A stretch of DNA of 38,413 bases from the NCBI GenBank assembly GCA_017554485.1, contig JAFZIG010000172.1, positions 1 through 38,413 on the forward strand. The letters run 5' to 3'. The DNA comes from Acidaminococcaceae bacterium. GTDB taxonomy: Bacteria > Bacillota > Negativicutes > Acidaminococcales > Acidaminococcaceae. Positions 31,117-38,369 of this stretch are shown here, in pieces. Every line of letters starts with the position of its first letter. Position 1 is the first letter of the stretch. Under the pieces are notes generated by a model that had not been told where the DNA came from, ran no database searches, and saw only the letters and a program-made list of their open reading frames with translations. The position numbers were made by a program, and so were the translations under genes.

Positions 31117-32181
31117 CTATTTATCCAGGTCTATGATTTCATACAGGTCGTTGCCCATGCCCAGTTCTTTCATGTAAGTAAGCTGGCGCAGGCCGTGACG
31201 GCTTTCCATGCGCTCGATCAGGTCGTGGCCCTTTCCGTCGTGCAGGGCGTAGATCATATCCACAGAAGCCTGGTCCACTGCCAGAATATCTTTGGAAGCC
31301 AGGATGCCGATGTCCGGGGTGGTCACCGGCGCAGCCGATGTTCCTTCACAGTCACAGGACACGCTCATGTTCCGCAGCACATTGATGAACGTGATGTGCT
31401 TGCCGAAATGATCCACTGTTGCCTTGGTAGATTCCACCATGCGTTCCATGAATTCATCTTTCGTAACGCCCCACTGGGAGCCGCTGTTCCCGGAATGGAT
31501 CATCTTCTTGCCGATGCGGCCGTCCGCCATGCCGATGGCCAGGTTCTTGTTGGAACCGCCGAAACCTCCCATGGTGTGTCCCTTAAAGTGGGTCAGCGTT
31601 ACCAGAGAATCATACCGGGTGACGTGGCTGCCCATGGACATTTCCTTATAATACTTGCCGCCCTTCACCGGAAGCATGACCGTCCCCTCTTCGTCCAGAA
31701 TGTCCACAGGTGCGAAGGTCCAGCCGTTCACTTTCAGGGTTTCCCGGTGGCTTTCCGTAGTGTAGCGGTCACCGTGGTAAAGGGTATTAGTCTCCACAAT
31801 CGTCGCGCCGGGGATATCCTTCTCGATCAGTTCCTTCACCCAGGGACGAGGGATGATGTTAGGCCCGTTCTTTTCGCCGGTATGAACTTTGATCGCCACT
31901 TTGCCTGTAATGTCCTGATTCACTTTTTCATAAATCTTTTGCAGGCCCTTTGCACTCAAATCACGAGTGAAATATACAACAGATTTTTTCCCGGTGCGTT
32001 GCGCCACGGGAATATAATGGGAACCGTCCACATTGTAAACTGCCGCGGTCTTTTGTGTTTCCGCTTTTTTCTCCGGAGCGGGCTGCTGCACTGGCTGCTG
32101 CTTGGCCGTAGCGCCGCCGCATGCCGTTACCAGCGTCGCCATCAGTACTACCGGCAACCATTTTTTAAGAGATACTTTCAT
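31117..32181 (-). CDS. DUF362 lipoprotein
   Basis: 354 residues. A lipoprotein signal with lipobox VTAC (Cys21) and a Gln/Pro/Lys-rich tether to about residue 50 precede a DUF362 domain. Landmarks: VAIKVHTGEKNGPNIIPRPW, HFKGHTMGGFGGSNKNLAIG and PDIGILASKDILAVDQASVD. DUF362 proteins are often fused to ferredoxin domains, but no CxxCxxC cluster is present here; only a CDC pair remains near 268-270. The role is unknown; the family is usually linked to redox or metal-centre proteins. Being exported is unusual. The ATG has GGGGAGG upstream. It lies between the anchored flavodoxin and the MATE exporter. Confidence 0.87.
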   Translation of the reverse strand: MKVSLKKWLPVVLMATLVTACGGATAKQQPVQQPAPEKKAETQKTAAVYNVDGSHYIPVAQRTGKKSVVYFTRDLSAKGLQKIYEKVNQDITGKVAIKVHTGEKNGPNIIPRPWVKELIEKDIPGATIVETNTLYHGDRYTTESHRETLKVNGWTFAPVDILDEEGTVMLPVKGGKYYKEMSMGSHVTRYDSLVTLTHFKGHTMGGFGGSNKNLAIGMADGRIGKKMIHSGNSGSQWGVTKDEFMERMVESTKATVDHFGKHITFINVLRNMSVSCDCEGTSAAPVTTPDIGILASKDILAVDQASVDMIYALHDGKGHDLIERMESRHGLRQLTYMKELGMGNDLYEIIDLDK

Positions 32182-32198
32182 GTTGCTCCTCCCCTGAT

Positions 32199-32816
32199 TT
32201 AATTCAGTCCGTTTTCCTTCAGCCAGGAATCGATCCGCCCGGTCATATTCACCAGCAGGCCGTCTTTAACCTGGGCCTTTGGCAATGTTTTCCGCAAATC
32301 CTCCACGCTTCCTTCAATGCCGCTGCCGCCGCTGGTGGCAAAAGGAAGGATGATCTTCCCGCTTAAATCCTGGGCTTCCACAAAGGTCTTCACCGGCATA
32401 GGCTCGATGTACCACCAGATGGGATAGCCCACTAAAATCACATCGTACTGTTTCAGGTCGGGCAGCGGCCCCGTCAGTTTAGGACGCAGGTTCTGCTCCC
32501 GTTCTTTCTTGCCGATTTCCGTCGTGGGCTTGTACTCTCTGGGGTACGGTTCTTCCTTTTTAATTTCAAACAAATCGCCGCCGGTCTTTTCGTGGATCAG
32601 CTTCGCCACCTCGCGGGTATTGCCGCCCCAGGAAAAATACGCCACCAGCACCTTTTTGCCGTTCTTACCCATGGGCTGCCCCAAAACGTTGGGCAGTGTT
32701 TGGCCCTCCGGCGAAGCGGTCCGGGACATTTTCGCCAGGCCGATCAGCGAGTCCGGCCCTTTAAAAGCCACAACCGCCAGCAGAATCAGCACAATAATCA
32801 AAGCTATGCGTTTCAT
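32199..32816 (-). CDS. membrane-anchored flavodoxin
   Basis: 205 residues. A single hydrophobic helix at about 4-18 serves as an uncleaved anchor or signal, followed by a linker to about 53 and a flavodoxin domain: LVAYFSWGGNTREVAKLI holds the FMN phosphate loop, YDVILVGYPIWWYIEPMPVKTF and ILPFATSGGSG the flavin-facing loops. It is related to the flavodoxin lipoprotein at 28958-29653 and, like it, should face the outside of the cytoplasmic membrane. The ATG at 32816 lies nine bases after AAGGAG. It follows the iron-sulfur flavoprotein gene by 77 bases and precedes the DUF362 gene by 17. Confidence 0.88.
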   Translation of the reverse strand: MKRIALIIVLILLAVVAFKGPDSLIGLAKMSRTASPEGQTLPNVLGQPMGKNGKKVLVAYFSWGGNTREVAKLIHEKTGGDLFEIKKEEPYPREYKPTTEIGKKEREQNLRPKLTGPLPDLKQYDVILVGYPIWWYIEPMPVKTFVEAQDLSGKIILPFATSGGSGIEGSVEDLRKTLPKAQVKDGLLVNMTGRIDSWLKENGLN

Positions 32817-32893
32817 ACAATTTGTCTCCTTCACTACACAAAGTTAAGGCACGGAAAGGCAAAGAAGAAATTCATTGCCGGTCCGGCAACATC

Positions 32894-33523
32894 TTACCGG
32901 ACGAAGTGCGTGCCGATCCATTCTTCTTTTTCGGGAAGCCCGTACTTTTCCTTGCCCAGGGCAATGCTCTGCATCAGGAAGGTCATGTTTCTTGCCAGGG
33001 TCCGCATAGTCTGCTTACCTTCTTCGTCCTGTTCCGCGTCACCGGGTTCCAGTCCGTGGATGTTGTTCCAGTACTGGCTGGAAACAACGGGCATATTGGC
33101 GATGGTAAAATATTTGTTAAGTTCATCAAAGGTAGCAGTACTGCCGGAACGGCGGCAGCAGACCACGCTGGCCCCCACCTTCATGGTCTTGTCAAAAGGC
33201 GTGCTGAAGAATAAACGGTCCAGGCAGGCGATCAGCGTCGCATTGGCAGATGCATAATAGACCGGGCTGGCCACAATAAGACCGTCCGCAGCTTCAAACT
33301 TCGGCGCCAGTTCGTTGACGATATCGGAAATCATACACTTTCCATGTTTATAACAGTAACCGCAGGCAATGCAGCCGCGGATCACTTCTTTTCCGATATG
33401 GACGATTTCCGTTTCCACGCCCTTTTCTTCAAACACTTTCTGCAGTTCCCGCAGCGCAATGCTTGTGTTCCCCTTTGCGTGGGGACTTCCGTTCAGCATC
33501 AGCACTTTCAGTTTCTCAGCCAT
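32894..33523 (-). CDS. NADPH-dependent FMN reductase-like iron-sulfur flavoprotein
   Basis: 209 residues, cytoplasmic. The start LKVLMLNGSPHAKGNTSIAL is the FMN-binding loop of the FMN_red fold; cysteines at 51, 54, 57 and 63 (CIACGYCYKHGKC) form the compact cluster seen in iron-sulfur flavoproteins of anaerobes; SPVYYASANATL is the second flavin loop. Such proteins pass electrons between ferredoxin and small oxidants or reduce FMN. It is the first gene after a promoter-like tandem repeat and may head the operon with the two exported flavodoxins, possibly as their cytoplasmic counterpart. The ATG follows GGAGGG. Confidence 0.9.
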   Translation of the reverse strand: MAEKLKVLMLNGSPHAKGNTSIALRELQKVFEEKGVETEIVHIGKEVIRGCIACGYCYKHGKCMISDIVNELAPKFEAADGLIVASPVYYASANATLIACLDRLFFSTPFDKTMKVGASVVCCRRSGSTATFDELNKYFTIANMPVVSSQYWNNIHGLEPGDAEQDEEGKQTMRTLARNMTFLMQSIALGKEKYGLPEKEEWIGTHFVR

Positions 33524-33587
33524 TTTAATCCCTCCGTTTTTTTGAATTTCTCTATATCTTTTTCATTTTGATCATCTGTTTTGAAAT

Positions 33588-33619
33588 ACATATTATATCA
33601 CTTACATATTATATCACTT
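33588..33619 (-). repeat. 16-bp tandem repeat carrying two extended -10 boxes
   Basis: The 16-base unit ACATATTATATCACTT is repeated exactly twice, head to tail (33588-33603, 33604-33619). On the minus strand each unit holds TGATATAAT, a perfect extended -10 element. The upstream unit covers the esterase stop codon. The pair lies 65-85 bases before the iron-sulfur flavoprotein start and is the best promoter candidate for that operon, although -35 boxes are weak. Confidence 0.6.
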
Positions 33620-34717
33620 CATCTGTTTTTCCCAAAATGAAATAGCGCGGCCCACCCAGCCTTCCGCCACGGTGCCCGTGCCGATGCCGAAACCGTGATC
33701 CAGTCCGGGGAACACTTCGATCTCCGCGTTTGTCCCGTTGGCGCGTATCTGGTTAATGCGGGCCTGCATAACATAGTACGGCGCAATATGATCGCTTGTT
33801 CCCACACAGTTGTAAGTGGCAGGCTCCCTGCCCGTCACTTCGGAAAGTCCGGTATACTGCATAATCACCGCCGCGGGACGGGGATACGGTTTTTCACCGA
33901 AAGCCTGCGTTCCGTGAGAACCCAGCCAGGCTGCCAGCCGCGCCCCGGCGGAACCGCCCCACAGGGAATAGTCTGCGGTATCAACCTGCAGTTCTTTGGC
34001 ATGGGTGTGGATAAAGGCGATCGCCCGCGCCAGGTCCTCCGGTCCCGTCCGGTAACCGGCCCGGTAAATCAGCGCAAAAGCGTTGTATCCTTTTTTCGAA
34101 ATCTCTAATGCGTGAGGGAAGCTGTCATGCATGGAACCTACAAAGACCATGCCGCCTCCGGAATTGCAAATCGCAAACTTTGCTCCCGGTTTTCCTTTAA
34201 AGAAGAAGAGTCCCGCATCCTTCTTCGACGAGTCCGCCGCCTTTTCTTCCGGCGTGTAAATATCATAAAAGATGACATCCCCGGCATCCGCGTGCTGTTT
34301 GAAATAATTACAGATTTCCACCGTTTTTTCCGGACGGATCCCCGTGTACCAGGTCAGGGACAGGTTGCCCAGAGTGCTTCCGCTGTAGTAACCCGGATTG
34401 ACCGGGAAAATCAACCTGCTGTAATTTCCGAATCCGGGATAACGGATCACGTCCTGTATGGGTGTGCTCACTGTAAACTTTTCACTGCTGCTCGCCTGCT
34501 TGTTTGTTGCTGCCATTTCTCTATTTACAGCTCCTGTCTCATCGCCGGCTTTGACCGCAGATGCTGATGCATTACTCTGTGAAGATTGTGCCGGACCGGT
34601 TGTGGCGGCGCTGCATCCGCACAACCCGAACACCATGCCGCAGACTGCTACGGTCACGATTTTCTTTTTGTTTTCTTTCAATAAATGCTGCAAAGCTTTA
34701 ATTATTGTTGCCTTCAT
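33614..34717 (-). CDS. lipoprotein alpha/beta hydrolase (esterase-like)
   Basis: 367 residues. The N-terminal signal ends with lipobox LCGC (Cys35), followed by a Ser/Ala-rich tether to about 75 and an alpha/beta hydrolase fold. Nucleophile Ser256 in GGSAG, a GGG oxyanion loop (187-189), acid Asp309 in TSDH and His341 in LDHGFG complete a catalytic triad like that of COG0657 acetyl esterases. It should act outside the cytoplasm on small esters or acylated sugars. The ATG follows AGGAG. It is downstream of the alcohol dehydrogenase and a flavodoxin stub; it could be part of the same LysR-controlled unit, with no terminator seen between them. Confidence 0.87.
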   Translation of the reverse strand: MKATIIKALQHLLKENKKKIVTVAVCGMVFGLCGCSAATTGPAQSSQSNASASAVKAGDETGAVNREMAATNKQASSSEKFTVSTPIQDVIRYPGFGNYSRLIFPVNPGYYSGSTLGNLSLTWYTGIRPEKTVEICNYFKQHADAGDVIFYDIYTPEEKAADSSKKDAGLFFFKGKPGAKFAICNSGGGMVFVGSMHDSFPHALEISKKGYNAFALIYRAGYRTGPEDLARAIAFIHTHAKELQVDTADYSLWGGSAGARLAAWLGSHGTQAFGEKPYPRPAAVIMQYTGLSEVTGREPATYNCVGTSDHIAPYYVMQARINQIRANGTNAEIEVFPGLDHGFGIGTGTVAEGWVGRAISFWEKQMK

Positions 34718-34800
34718 GCCGTTCTCCTGTTATGTTCAGGCTTTTGGCGTTGGGAGTTGTCTTTGTTTGACATGCTGTAAAAACAAAACAATTCTAAACA

Positions 34801-34870
34801 CTATTTATCCAGCTTCTGTTCCTTCAGCCACTTATCAAGCAAATCCGCCAAAAGATTACCTCCGCTTTCA
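34801..34870 (-). pseudogene. flavodoxin C-terminal stub
   Basis: Minus-strand translation gives about 22 residues ending LLDKWLKEQKLDK and a stop, matching the C-terminal helix of the two flavodoxins here (WLKEIGYAK and WLKENGLN). The rest of a flavodoxin is missing and the frame runs into the end of the alcohol dehydrogenase gene. A third flavodoxin gene appears to have been lost here by deletion. Confidence 0.6.
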
Positions 34871-36037
34871 AAACGCTGCGGCGAAGATTGCGCGGATGTC
34901 TTCCCGGGTCAGCTTGCGGTAGCTGCCCGGCGATAAGAAGCAGGTATCGGCGATTTCCTCCGCCTGCTTTTTGTCTGTTACGCCCAATTCCCATAATGTG
35001 GTGGGCAACCCGATTTCTTTAATGAAATCTGCCAGCGCTTCCACACCGGCCAGCGCCACTTCTTCCTCTGTCTTCCCTGACAGGTCGATGCCCCACACTT
35101 CCGTGGCAAAGCGCACAAACTTCGGCAGCCCGTCTTTGTAAATGTGCCGGTAATAGGGCGGATGCAGCACCGCCAGGCCGCAGCCGTGGTTGCAGTCTGT
35201 ATAAGCGCCCACCTGGTGTTCCATCAGATGGCACTCGAAATCCGTCTTCTTCCCTAATTTCAGGATGCGGTTCTCCGCCATGGTGGAAGCCCACACCAGA
35301 TTGCTGCGGGCCGTGTAATCTTCCGGATTCCCGATGGCTTTCCGCAGGTTGCGGATCACGCTGCGCATGAGGGCTTCGTTGATTTCATCGGACACATTGT
35401 CTTCGTTGGGCAGACTGAAGTAAATCTCCATCATGTGGGACAGGGAATCGAAACTGCCGGAAACCATCTGCCTTTTCGGCACACTGTATGTGTACAGGGG
35501 ATCCAGCAGCGCGAACTGCGCGTTCAACGCCGGGTAATCACGTCCGGTTTTGATTTTCAACAGTTCGTGGGTGATCACCGCGCCGCCATTCATCTCGCTG
35601 CCCGTTCCCGTCACCGTCATGATAATTCCTAAAGGAACCGGCTTCACTGTAACCGTTCCTGCTTTCATCCAGAAGTCTTCCCAAATATCGCCGTCATACA
35701 CGGCAGCCAGGGACACCGCCTTGCAGCAGTCCATGACAGAGCCGCCGCCAACGGCCAATATTAAATCGATTTTGTTTTCGCGAGCCAGCTTCGCCCCCTC
35801 CATCACTTTCGCGTACGTGGGGTTAGGCATGATGCCGGAAAACTCCGTAACGTTTTTCCCTGCCGCTTTTAAAATGCCGGTGACCTCTTCGTAAATGCCG
35901 TTGCGTTTGATGGAGCCGCCGCCGTAAGCCAGCAGCACATTATCGTCATATCCTTGCAAAATTTCCGGAAGGTACTGGCTCACGCATTTTTTACCAAAAT
36001 ACGCTTTTGTCAAATTTTCAAAAACAAAGTTCTCCAT
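34868..36037 (-). CDS. YqhD-like iron-type alcohol dehydrogenase
   Basis: 389 residues of the group III (iron-containing) alcohol dehydrogenase family. Metal ligands are Asp197, His201, His270 and His284, the same spacing as in E. coli YqhD (194, 198, 267, 281, from memory). YGGGS at 38-42 and VGGGSVMD at 96-103 bind NADP(H), and TGTGSEMN is at 143-150. YqhD-type enzymes reduce many aldehydes with NADPH, so a role in aldehyde detoxification or alcohol formation in the cytoplasm is likely. The ATG at 36037 follows GAGAGG. It is divergent from a lysR gene and controlled from a module that is repeated upstream of the cupin gene. Confidence 0.93.
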   Translation of the reverse strand: MENFVFENLTKAYFGKKCVSQYLPEILQGYDDNVLLAYGGGSIKRNGIYEEVTGILKAAGKNVTEFSGIMPNPTYAKVMEGAKLARENKIDLILAVGGGSVMDCCKAVSLAAVYDGDIWEDFWMKAGTVTVKPVPLGIIMTVTGTGSEMNGGAVITHELLKIKTGRDYPALNAQFALLDPLYTYSVPKRQMVSGSFDSLSHMMEIYFSLPNEDNVSDEINEALMRSVIRNLRKAIGNPEDYTARSNLVWASTMAENRILKLGKKTDFECHLMEHQVGAYTDCNHGCGLAVLHPPYYRHIYKDGLPKFVRFATEVWGIDLSGKTEEEVALAGVEALADFIKEIGLPTTLWELGVTDKKQAEEIADTCFLSPGSYRKLTREDIRAIFAAAF

Positions 36038-36128
36038 AGTTATCCTCTCTTTGTTGCATTCTCTCACAGGTTTTGCATGACTCTTCTTTTAATTGCGCAA
36101 AACGTTTCTCCGTTTCGCAAACACTCGC

Positions 36129-36150
36129 ATCGCATTACTATCGCATTACT
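36129..36150. repeat. 11-bp tandem direct repeat upstream of the alcohol dehydrogenase
   Basis: ATCGCATTACT occurs twice in a row (36129-36139 and 36140-36150), one helical turn apart, within the leader between the leftward promoter and the alcohol dehydrogenase start. It could place two protein sites on the same DNA face, or be a slippage product. Confidence 0.5.
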
Positions 36151-36186
36151 TAAACTTACAAAACATTTAACGCGTTTCTTGTCTTA

Positions 36187-36214
36187 ATTGTAAAAGCAAA
36201 CAGTAAAAAAGTAC
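36187..36214 (-). promoter_or_regulatory. leftward promoter for the alcohol dehydrogenase
   Basis: Minus strand: GTACTT (36214-36209) and TACAAT (36192-36187) with a 16-base spacer. The -35-like box overlaps the left arm of the 57-bp module, as expected for a LysR-activated promoter. The same boxes and spacing occur before the cupin gene. The leader to the start is about 140 bases. Confidence 0.6.
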
Positions 36215-36268
36215 AATGCCAATTGCGGAATGTGTTATAATTAAAACGCATAGTGAATTGGCATTGTA
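36212..36268. promoter_or_regulatory. 57-bp LysR-type regulatory module, copy 1
   Basis: Perfect 13-bp inverted arms TACAATGCCAATT (36212-36224) and AATTGGCATTGTA (36256-36268), with TATAAT at 36236-36241 between them. It is placed between the divergent alcohol dehydrogenase and lysR genes and agrees with copy 2 (38313-38369) at 51 of 57 positions without gaps. It probably binds the LysR protein encoded at 36306-37163. Confidence 0.75.
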
Positions 36269-36305
36269 AAATTGCGATGTTTTCAAGTTTTACGAGGTAA
36301 AAATT

Positions 36306-37163
36306 ATGGTAGAACTGACTCAACTGCAGCACCTGGCCGCGTTCCAGAAACACGGAACCTTATCCCAGGCAGCCGAAGCGCTGCATATTTCCCAGCCTGC
36401 TTTAAGCCGTTCCATGCAGAAGCTGGAAGAAGAGCTTCAGGTTCCCCTCTTTGAACGGCAGAAGAACAAAATCCGGCTGAACCATAACGGTCAGCTGGCA
36501 GTGGAGCACGCCCGGCGCATACTGGAAAGCGTGCAGGATATGGCCGAGCAGGTACAGGCCGCCGACCGCCGCAGCCGCACTATTTCGCTCGGCAGCTGCG
36601 TACCCGCGCCCACCTGGGCAGCAGGACCCGCGTTATCCAACCTGTATCCGGGCATGACCATTTCATCGGAGATACAGGATATCCCCAAACTGCTGGAAGG
36701 GCTTCGCAGCGGACTGTATCAGATTATTGTGCTTCCTTATGATCCCGAAGACAGCGAACTGTATTGCCAGGCCGCCAACCGGGAAACACTTTACCTGACG
36801 CTGCCTCCCAGTCATCCCTTTGCCAAAAAAGCGGATACCGGCATGTATCTGGAAGAACTGGACGGAGAAACCGTGCTGCTCTATTCCACCATCGGTTTCT
36901 GGCATTCCATCCACGTGAAACTGATGCCCCACTCCCGTTTCCTGATCCAGCATGACCGGGCCACCTTCACCGAGCTGGTCAATACCACCATGCTTCCCTC
37001 TTTTATGACAAACGAGTCCATCCGTTACTTTGGCAAGAAAAACGACCGGGTGCTGGTTCCGCTGTTAAATCCGGAGACCACCATCCGATTCCACTACATT
37101 TGTAAAAAATCAGACTACCCAAGGCTGAAAGCGTTCTTTGAACAGCTTCCGGGGAAAGAGTAG
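36306..37163 (+). CDS. LysR-family transcriptional regulator
   Basis: 285 residues. N-terminal helix-turn-helix: LQHLAAFQKHGTLSQAAEAL, then ISQPALSRSMQKLEEEL; the effector domain follows from about 88 (RTISLGSCVPAPTW). It is slightly shorter than the usual 300 residues. The ATG follows ACGAGG and lies 37 bases after the 57-bp module, which likely gives both autoregulation and control of the divergent alcohol dehydrogenase. A second copy of the module upstream of the cupin suggests it also acts there. Its gene ends with a good terminator. Confidence 0.93.
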   Translation: MVELTQLQHLAAFQKHGTLSQAAEALHISQPALSRSMQKLEEELQVPLFERQKNKIRLNHNGQLAVEHARRILESVQDMAEQVQAADRRSRTISLGSCVPAPTWAAGPALSNLYPGMTISSEIQDIPKLLEGLRSGLYQIIVLPYDPEDSELYCQAANRETLYLTLPPSHPFAKKADTGMYLEELDGETVLLYSTIGFWHSIHVKLMPHSRFLIQHDRATFTELVNTTMLPSFMTNESIRYFGKKNDRVLVPLLNPETTIRFHYICKKSDYPRLKAFFEQLPGKE

Positions 37164-37214
37164 TCCTTGTTTTGGTCATTCCGATGACCAGTAAAAAATC
37201 GCAAACTCAATTGT

Positions 37215-37242
37215 GGAGCAGGTTTTCAAGCCTGCTCCTTTT
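37215..37242 (+). terminator. intrinsic terminator of lysR
   Basis: Perfect 8-bp arms GGAGCAGG (37215-37222) and CCTGCTCC (37231-37238), an eight-base loop, then TTTT. It lies 51 bases after the lysR stop, just before the convergent cupin gene end; it has no T-run on the other strand. Confidence 0.88.
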
Positions 37243-37253
37243 AATATTCTTTA

Positions 37254-38168
37254 TCAGAGAATCTTGTTATACTCGTTTTTCAATTCCTTTTTATCTTTGA
37301 AGTCATACCATTTTACGGTATGCGGTCCTAACGGGCTGACCGCAATGTGCCCGAATGTGCTGCCGGGAGCGGCGCCGTGCAGGTGCGTTTCACCCGGCGG
37401 GCAGAACGCCACATCGCCGGGACGCATGATCTGCAACTCGCCGTTTTGCATCTGGTGGATACCGATGCCGTCGGTAGCAATCAGGATCTGGCCTTCCCCG
37501 TGCATGTGCCATTTGTTGTAAACGCCCTTGGGGAAGGATACATAAACATAGTCAGGCGCGCCGGCTTCGTTGGGAGCCGTAAACACTTTTCCCAGATAAA
37601 CAGGCTTAGTGAAATTAGGAGAATTGTATTTATCGGCTGCAAAAGAAAAGCCCTTGACAGGCAGCGCTTTCCGGGGCGCTTCCACAAACTGCAGATTTGC
37701 GTACTCCTCGTCCGAAACTTTGCCCTGGCGGTATTTCAATCCGGCAGGCGCCTTCCAGTTTTTATCATAAATGACGAGCTGCTGAAAGCGGGAATCCTTC
37801 GTGGCCCCATGCCAGTGGCTTACCCCGGCGGGAATCTGGACGGCATCCCCATTGCGGATGATGATGGCCGGCTGCCCGTCGATCTGCACGATGCCGGTTC
37901 CTTCCACTCCTACCACGACCATGCCGCCGTGCACATGCCAGCCGCTGCGGCTTCCGGGTTCAAAGGAAATGAGATTTGTCTGAGGAATGTTGTACGTTGT
38001 ATCCAGATTGATCAGGTCAGTGCGGTACACGGTTCCGGTAAACCGGCTGGAGATATCTGTGCCCAGCGGATACTTGAAATCATTTGCGTTCTCCCTGGCA
38101 AATGCCAGTGAAGACACACACAATAAACCTAACGTCAACAATGCCGCTGCTTTCTTTTTCATTTTCAT
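37254..38168 (-). CDS. exported bicupin protein
   Basis: About 304 residues with a Sec signal peptide (hydrophobic core near 9-22, cleavage after AFA near 26) and two cupin barrels. The first has HVH in SGWHVHGGMVV and a second-half histidine in GVSHWHGA; the second has HMH in NKWHMHGEGQ and GETHLHGA. Both thus retain metal ligands, as in oxalate decarboxylase or quercetinase-like bicupins, but the substrate is unknown. Three in-frame ATGs are possible; the one at 38168 best fits AAAGGA. Its promoter and 57-bp module match those of the alcohol dehydrogenase, so it is probably in the same LysR regulon. Confidence 0.88.
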   Translation of the reverse strand: MKMKKKAAALLTLGLLCVSSLAFARENANDFKYPLGTDISSRFTGTVYRTDLINLDTTYNIPQTNLISFEPGSRSGWHVHGGMVVVGVEGTGIVQIDGQPAIIIRNGDAVQIPAGVSHWHGATKDSRFQQLVIYDKNWKAPAGLKYRQGKVSDEEYANLQFVEAPRKALPVKGFSFAADKYNSPNFTKPVYLGKVFTAPNEAGAPDYVYVSFPKGVYNKWHMHGEGQILIATDGIGIHQMQNGELQIMRPGDVAFCPPGETHLHGAAPGSTFGHIAVSPLGPHTVKWYDFKDKKELKNEYNKIL

Positions 38169-38287
38169 TCCCATTCCTTTCCGGTTTTACAAAACCATTC
38201 GCGTTTCCGAACATTATCATCTTTGTCATACTGAAAATACAACTAGCGTCTTCGTGCAATTTCAGCTGATTGGCTTTTTACACTTTT

Positions 38288-38315
38288 ATTTTAAAAGAAC
38301 ATAACGAAAAAGTAC
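38288..38315 (-). promoter_or_regulatory. leftward promoter for the cupin gene
   Basis: Minus strand: GTACTT (38315-38310), 16 bases, then TAAAAT (38293-38288), the same layout as the alcohol dehydrogenase promoter. The leader to the cupin start is about 115 bases. Confidence 0.6.
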
Positions 38316-38369
38316 AATGCCAATTGTGAAATGTGTTATAACAAAAACGCATAGTAAAATGGCATTGTA
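38313..38369. promoter_or_regulatory. 57-bp LysR-type regulatory module, copy 2
   Basis: Arms TACAATGCCAATT (38313-38325) and AAATGGCATTGTA (38357-38369) in the same spacing and orientation as copy 1, with six differences in 57 bases. It lies upstream of the cupin gene and at the right edge of the window; by analogy with copy 1 a rightward gene may begin just past 38413. Confidence 0.75.

Noticed and set aside
31195..32202. Plus-strand open frame opposite the DUF362 lipoprotein
   Set aside because: Antisense shadow with His/Arg-rich composition; the minus strand carries a lipobox and a ribosome binding site.
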